64,000 nucleotides of DNA from Bdellovibrionota bacterium (GTDB lineage: Bacteria; Bdellovibrionota; Bdellovibrionia; Bdellovibrionales; Bdellovibrionaceae), in the NCBI GenBank assembly GCA_963170155.1, contig CAUJGP010000006.1:1-64000 (forward strand). Direction: 5' to 3'. Below the pieces are notes generated by a model. The model searched no databases and was not told the origin of the DNA. It saw only the letters and a program-made list of their open reading frames with translations. The position numbers and the translations under genes were made by a program. This document shows positions 61,051-64,000 of the stretch, in pieces. Numbering within the stretch: position 1 is the first letter of the stretch; each line of letters starts with the position of its first letter.

Positions 61051-61812
61051 ATGACACTAAAATCTCGCGCTCTTATTACTATAGTTTTTTACCTGACAAC
61101 GCTTCCTTTTGCCTTTGCCGATCAAAAAAAAATACTCCCTTCTCAACTTGCTTTTAATTCCTATCAACAAAGTGATCTAGAAGAGGACTCTGCTTTTTGG
61201 GATCAAAGTTTTGATAAAAAAAAACCCAATAATTCCTCTGACGAAAACAACGAACTAAAAAAAACTACCAGAAGAAAAAAAAAGAAACCAGCCCCTCCAA
61301 CATCTCTATGGGGATTTGGCCTTGGTATAGCTCCTACAACGATCCAAGTTAAAACCAACACAAATCTTTACACTCTCAAAGGTTCCAATTTTGTAGTCAA
61401 ACTTTCTTTCGATAAACCCCTTCGTAAATATATTAATCTGCTTGCTGGAGCGTCTTTACTTCCTAGCAATGGCTCACAAGCAGATTCCACTCTGGGTTAT
61501 GCCAAATTTGAAGCAAATTATATCTCTTTTGAAGCCAATGGGCGATTCAGTTTTTTTGGAACCCCACTGGAAGGGCCATGGATGGGCGGCGGGGGATCTT
61601 ATTTGTGGATCAATAAGGGATCCAGCAATGTCGTTGCTTCGGCTAGTATCACTAGCCGATTTATCTATCAAATAAATGTGGGTTATAATGCTCGAATGAG
61701 CACTGATTTTTTAATGTTTCGTGCTGATTATTATATTCACCCTGAGGCCCGTTCCTCGAATGGGGATGTTAAAATAGATCAAATGGTTTTCAGCGTCAGT
61801 TATTTTTACTAA
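61051..61812 (+). CDS. Outer-membrane beta-barrel protein, paralogue of the preceding gene
   Basis: 253 residues. Signal peptide about 1-23 (PFAFA), a charged segment with KKTTRRKKKKP, then a barrel from about 88 (SLWGFGLGIAPTTIQV) to the terminal Tyr (FSVSYFY). Strand pattern and GPWMGGGGSYLW resemble the preceding protein, so the two are probable duplicates. Start ATG 61051 has no clear Shine-Dalgarno sequence. It converges on holA with 55 bp between stops. Confidence 0.72.
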   Translation: MTLKSRALITIVFYLTTLPFAFADQKKILPSQLAFNSYQQSDLEEDSAFWDQSFDKKKPNNSSDENNELKKTTRRKKKKPAPPTSLWGFGLGIAPTTIQVKTNTNLYTLKGSNFVVKLSFDKPLRKYINLLAGASLLPSNGSQADSTLGYAKFEANYISFEANGRFSFFGTPLEGPWMGGGGSYLWINKGSSNVVASASITSRFIYQINVGYNARMSTDFLMFRADYYIHPEARSSNGDVKIDQMVFSVSYFY

Positions 61813-61867
61813 CTCTAATGATCTTGAACAAGATGACCTGGCTTTGTTCTTGCCTTTCTCATTGAAA

Positions 61868-62947
61868 TTAAACAAAAGGGCCCATTGTTCTTTCTCCAAA
61901 AATCAGAAATCGCTCAAACCATAATTCTCCTGATAAAGAAGACGATTTCAATTGTCGATCAACCTCTGATAATTGAATCAACGAGCTGCTTAATTGCTCT
62001 TGAGTCCATAATCGGGCTTGCTGAAGATATTGAGGCATAAAATAATTATTAATGCCCGCCTGAGTAGCCAAAACGGCGCCAGTCGAACCGATCTCTTGCC
62101 CTTTTTTTAATTTCAATAAAATCCTCAAATGGCGCGCGACCAATGCCACCAATGCAATCTCACTCTCTCCTTGAGCCTTTAAATTACGAAATAAAAATAA
62201 GGCTTGAGTCCGATCTTTCTTACCAACCGACTCTGATAAAGAAAAAATACTTTCTTCTCTGTTTCGCTGAAGAATCTGAGCCAGATCTCCAATGGTTACA
62301 GAATGAGGACCACCAAAGAACAAAAAGATCTTTTCCAAATCACGATCCAATTCTTCTAAACTGTTTCCGCCCATTTGAACCATGTAAGCAAGAGCTTCTT
62401 GATCTAAAGCTAATCCTTTTTCCTTGGCTAAATGTCGAATCCACGGAGCACGAGCCGTCTCTTTAGGTGTTTGACACTCAATTACGGTCGCTTGATCTAG
62501 CCATTTTTTGATAACCTTTTTACGTCGATCCACTTGAGATGCTTGAATCACAAAAACACAGTTAGGCTTGCCGGAGTGCGCGGATTCATCCTTCCGGGAC
62601 AGATTTATTTTATCGGAAGACGCTGTTTTAAAAAGATGTTCATACGCTTCATCAAGATAAGCCCATTCTTTTTCAGTTAAAAGATGGGCCTCCTTTAAAA
62701 TCACAAGCCGAGAATCTGAAAGAACCGGCAAAGTTTGAAGGGACTCCGCGACCTTTTCCAGACTCACATCGGTTGCATAAAAAATATCTTCATTAAATTC
62801 ACTGAGCTCTCCAGACACTACAGCGTGACGCAAGTAACGGAGACACTGATTTGAAAAATATCGTTCTTCACCCACTAAATAATAAAGTGAATCAATTTTC
62901 TCCTGCTGAATCGCCTGAAGGGCTGTTTGTATATCCACCGTTGCCAT
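61868..62947 (-). CDS. holA: DNA polymerase III delta subunit
   Basis: Clamp-loader wrench subunit, 359 residues. N-terminal YYLVGEERYFSNQCLRYLR is the delta signature that holds the clamp; the middle has LPVLSDSRLVILKEAHLL, and the C-terminal helical collar includes SIFSLSESVGKKDRTQALFLFRNL. An Asp/Ser-rich insert near 110-130 is longer than in E. coli. RBS is weak but the start is fixed by the family. Confidence 0.9.
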   Translation of the reverse strand: MATVDIQTALQAIQQEKIDSLYYLVGEERYFSNQCLRYLRHAVVSGELSEFNEDIFYATDVSLEKVAESLQTLPVLSDSRLVILKEAHLLTEKEWAYLDEAYEHLFKTASSDKINLSRKDESAHSGKPNCVFVIQASQVDRRKKVIKKWLDQATVIECQTPKETARAPWIRHLAKEKGLALDQEALAYMVQMGGNSLEELDRDLEKIFLFFGGPHSVTIGDLAQILQRNREESIFSLSESVGKKDRTQALFLFRNLKAQGESEIALVALVARHLRILLKLKKGQEIGSTGAVLATQAGINNYFMPQYLQQARLWTQEQLSSSLIQLSEVDRQLKSSSLSGELWFERFLIFGERTMGPFV

Positions 62948-63041
62948 AGGTCTCCTGCCAATCCCGATAAAAAGCTGATTCTTTTAACCTCATGCTTTGT
63001 TAGATATCAATAATACCCATCATAATAACCTTACTGTCTTA

Positions 63042-63641
63042 TTAAAAGTTTTCTGTCATCTTATCTGTTGCTTCAGCAACTAGATCCAGAGCCAACTCTG
63101 CAATATTTCGACGCTTTGCTGATAAGTTATAGATAGGATTAGCACTACTGACAACTGGAGACTTGACCTGAGCGGCTGAAAAAGTTCTTTCTCCTGTGAA
63201 TTTATCAACCCACAATATCTTATCTTCGGCACGATTCTTAACTAAAAGTTCCATGACGATTACAATTCGATAATCCGTGGCTAACACAACTTGATCACTT
63301 CCAATTTTCTTCAATCCTGTTACGTTCCCCTGAGGAAAATACTGCACACTTTCAATAGTACCAAGCACTTCTATATCCGCGTTGGGATTCAGCTTTGCAA
63401 TCTTTGATTGAGCTAATTCATCAATTAAAGCATTCGTGAAGGAAGTTTCAATTCCAACTTCTTGGGTGACATTTTTAAACATAGGAATACGAATTTCTTG
63501 AGCTCCGCCAGGAATACTCCTTTCCGGCGCTCCATGTCGATAAGCACACGCAGAGCAAAACAAAATAATAGCTGTTATAAATAGAAATAAATAGCCATGC
63601 TTTTGCCTCTTAAAAAAAAGCTTTGTCCTCGTGATCGACAC
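63042..63641 (-). CDS. lptE: LPS-assembly lipoprotein LptE
   Basis: Outer-membrane partner of LptD. I use GTG 63639-63641, preceded by GGAG six bases upstream; an ATG four codons earlier has no ribosome site. Signal about 10-32 ends in CSAC, the lipobox. The mature protein carries EIRIPMFKNVTQEVGIETSFTNALIDELAQ, the LptE fold core, then TGLKKIGSDQVVLATDYRIVIVMELLVK. 199 residues. It lies 95 bp upstream of holA on the same strand, a common arrangement in Gram-negatives. Confidence 0.85.
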   Translation of the reverse strand: MSITRTKLFFKRQKHGYLFLFITAIILFCSACAYRHGAPERSIPGGAQEIRIPMFKNVTQEVGIETSFTNALIDELAQSKIAKLNPNADIEVLGTIESVQYFPQGNVTGLKKIGSDQVVLATDYRIVIVMELLVKNRAEDKILWVDKFTGERTFSAAQVKSPVVSSANPIYNLSAKRRNIAELALDLVAEATDKMTENF

Positions 63642-63899
63642 ATTCAACTCCATGTTGGTTTCTTTTTATATTGCGAACTTAATTTGCAATGTTTATTTTC
63701 ATTTTGCCTCTTCACTTTCATATAATCCTTCATGCTTTAAATCTATCCTTTTTCTTAAGCACAAGTCACATTTTGTCTTGGAACAAGACTTGCAAAAAGT
63801 TCTTTTTGATTTTATGTCAGTGCCACTCTGCCACCAAAATGGCTTAGGGAGCGACAAAAATTAAAAAAAGAGAAGCGAAAGCATGGGGAGGGGTCTTTC

Positions 63900-64000
63900 A
63901 TGAAGCGTAATGCCTTTTTATTTTATGGCTTGCTAATACTCACAAATTTACTTTATTTGACAACCGCTTGTGTGCGTCGCCCTCCCTCTCCTGAAACCAA
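63900..64000 (+). CDS. Start of a lipoprotein gene, cut by the window end
   Basis: ATG 63900 with GGGGAGGGG about six bases upstream. The first 33 codons give a signal segment MKRNAFLFYGLLILTNLLYL, then TTAC, a lipobox with Cys24, and RRPPSPET. The remainder is outside the window, so the product is unknown. Confidence 0.65.
   Translation, partial: MKRNAFLFYGLLILTNLLYLTTACVRRPPSPET

Noticed and set aside
63631-63864. 77-residue plus-strand frame over the lptE start
   Set aside because: Overlaps lptE and its promoter on the other strand; composition is not coding-like.
1-64000. CRISPR array or prophage
   Set aside because: No regularly spaced repeats, no phage structural genes; the lone recombinase is not accompanied by other phage genes.

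Overview
The window is a dense, mostly chromosomal stretch of an AT-rich Gram-negative bacterium. Three features suggest a predatory or gliding Bdellovibrionota-like lineage: an outer membrane (LptE, Lol-type export, several beta-barrel and lipoprotein genes), a gliding-type TolQ/TolR motor locus, and many PAS kinases and PilZ proteins. This placement is inferred from gene content; no rRNA is present to confirm it. I saw no tRNA, rRNA or CRISPR array.

Layout. 1-1.7 kb: SOS mutagenesis pair umuD-umuC, with umuC losing its C-terminal tail next to what looks like the start of another, possibly mobile, gene. 2.1-9.1 kb: PHP phosphoesterase, DUF3616-like lipoprotein, 3-methyladenine glycosylase, QueH, a secreted protein, and an SDR-thiolase pair. 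9.2-15 kb: tmk-holB-tatD, then gap-pgk-tpiA. 15-24.9 kb: coiled-coil periplasmic protein, glycyl-tRNA synthetase, pyruvate phosphate dikinase, smc-ftsY. 24.9-31.7 kb: solute-binding protein, miaB-BFN nuclease, gamma carbonic anhydrase, RNase HI with a C-terminal hybrid-binding domain, and an ABC-2 exporter.

32-46 kb is the most unusual part. It holds a membrane-anchored HTH protein, a minimal tyrosine recombinase next to an inverted repeat, and an NtrC-type regulator with an altered GAFTGA loop plus its PAS kinase. Next come a subtilisin-like protease joined through one membrane span to a cytoplasmic PilZ (c-di-GMP) domain, and a six-gene operon: VWA lipoprotein, GYF-PilZ protein, TolQ-like protein, two TolR/ExbD-like proteins and a very large TPR protein. 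One of the two ExbD proteins lacks the proton-carrying aspartate. The operon resembles the Agl/Glt gliding motor of Myxococcus. Two PilZ proteins in neighbouring units suggest that c-di-GMP controls surface proteolysis and force generation together.

46-64 kb: peroxiredoxin Bcp, and an ABC-F ATPase preceded by a textbook intrinsic terminator overlapped by a 12-codon leader ORF (a probable attenuator). These are followed by a second PAS kinase and receiver, hisS, a DUF3299-LolD-FtsX-LolA-like-FtsX export operon, an M14-like metallopeptidase, a c-type cytochrome lipoprotein, ssb, two related outer-membrane proteins, holA, lptE and the start of a further lipoprotein.
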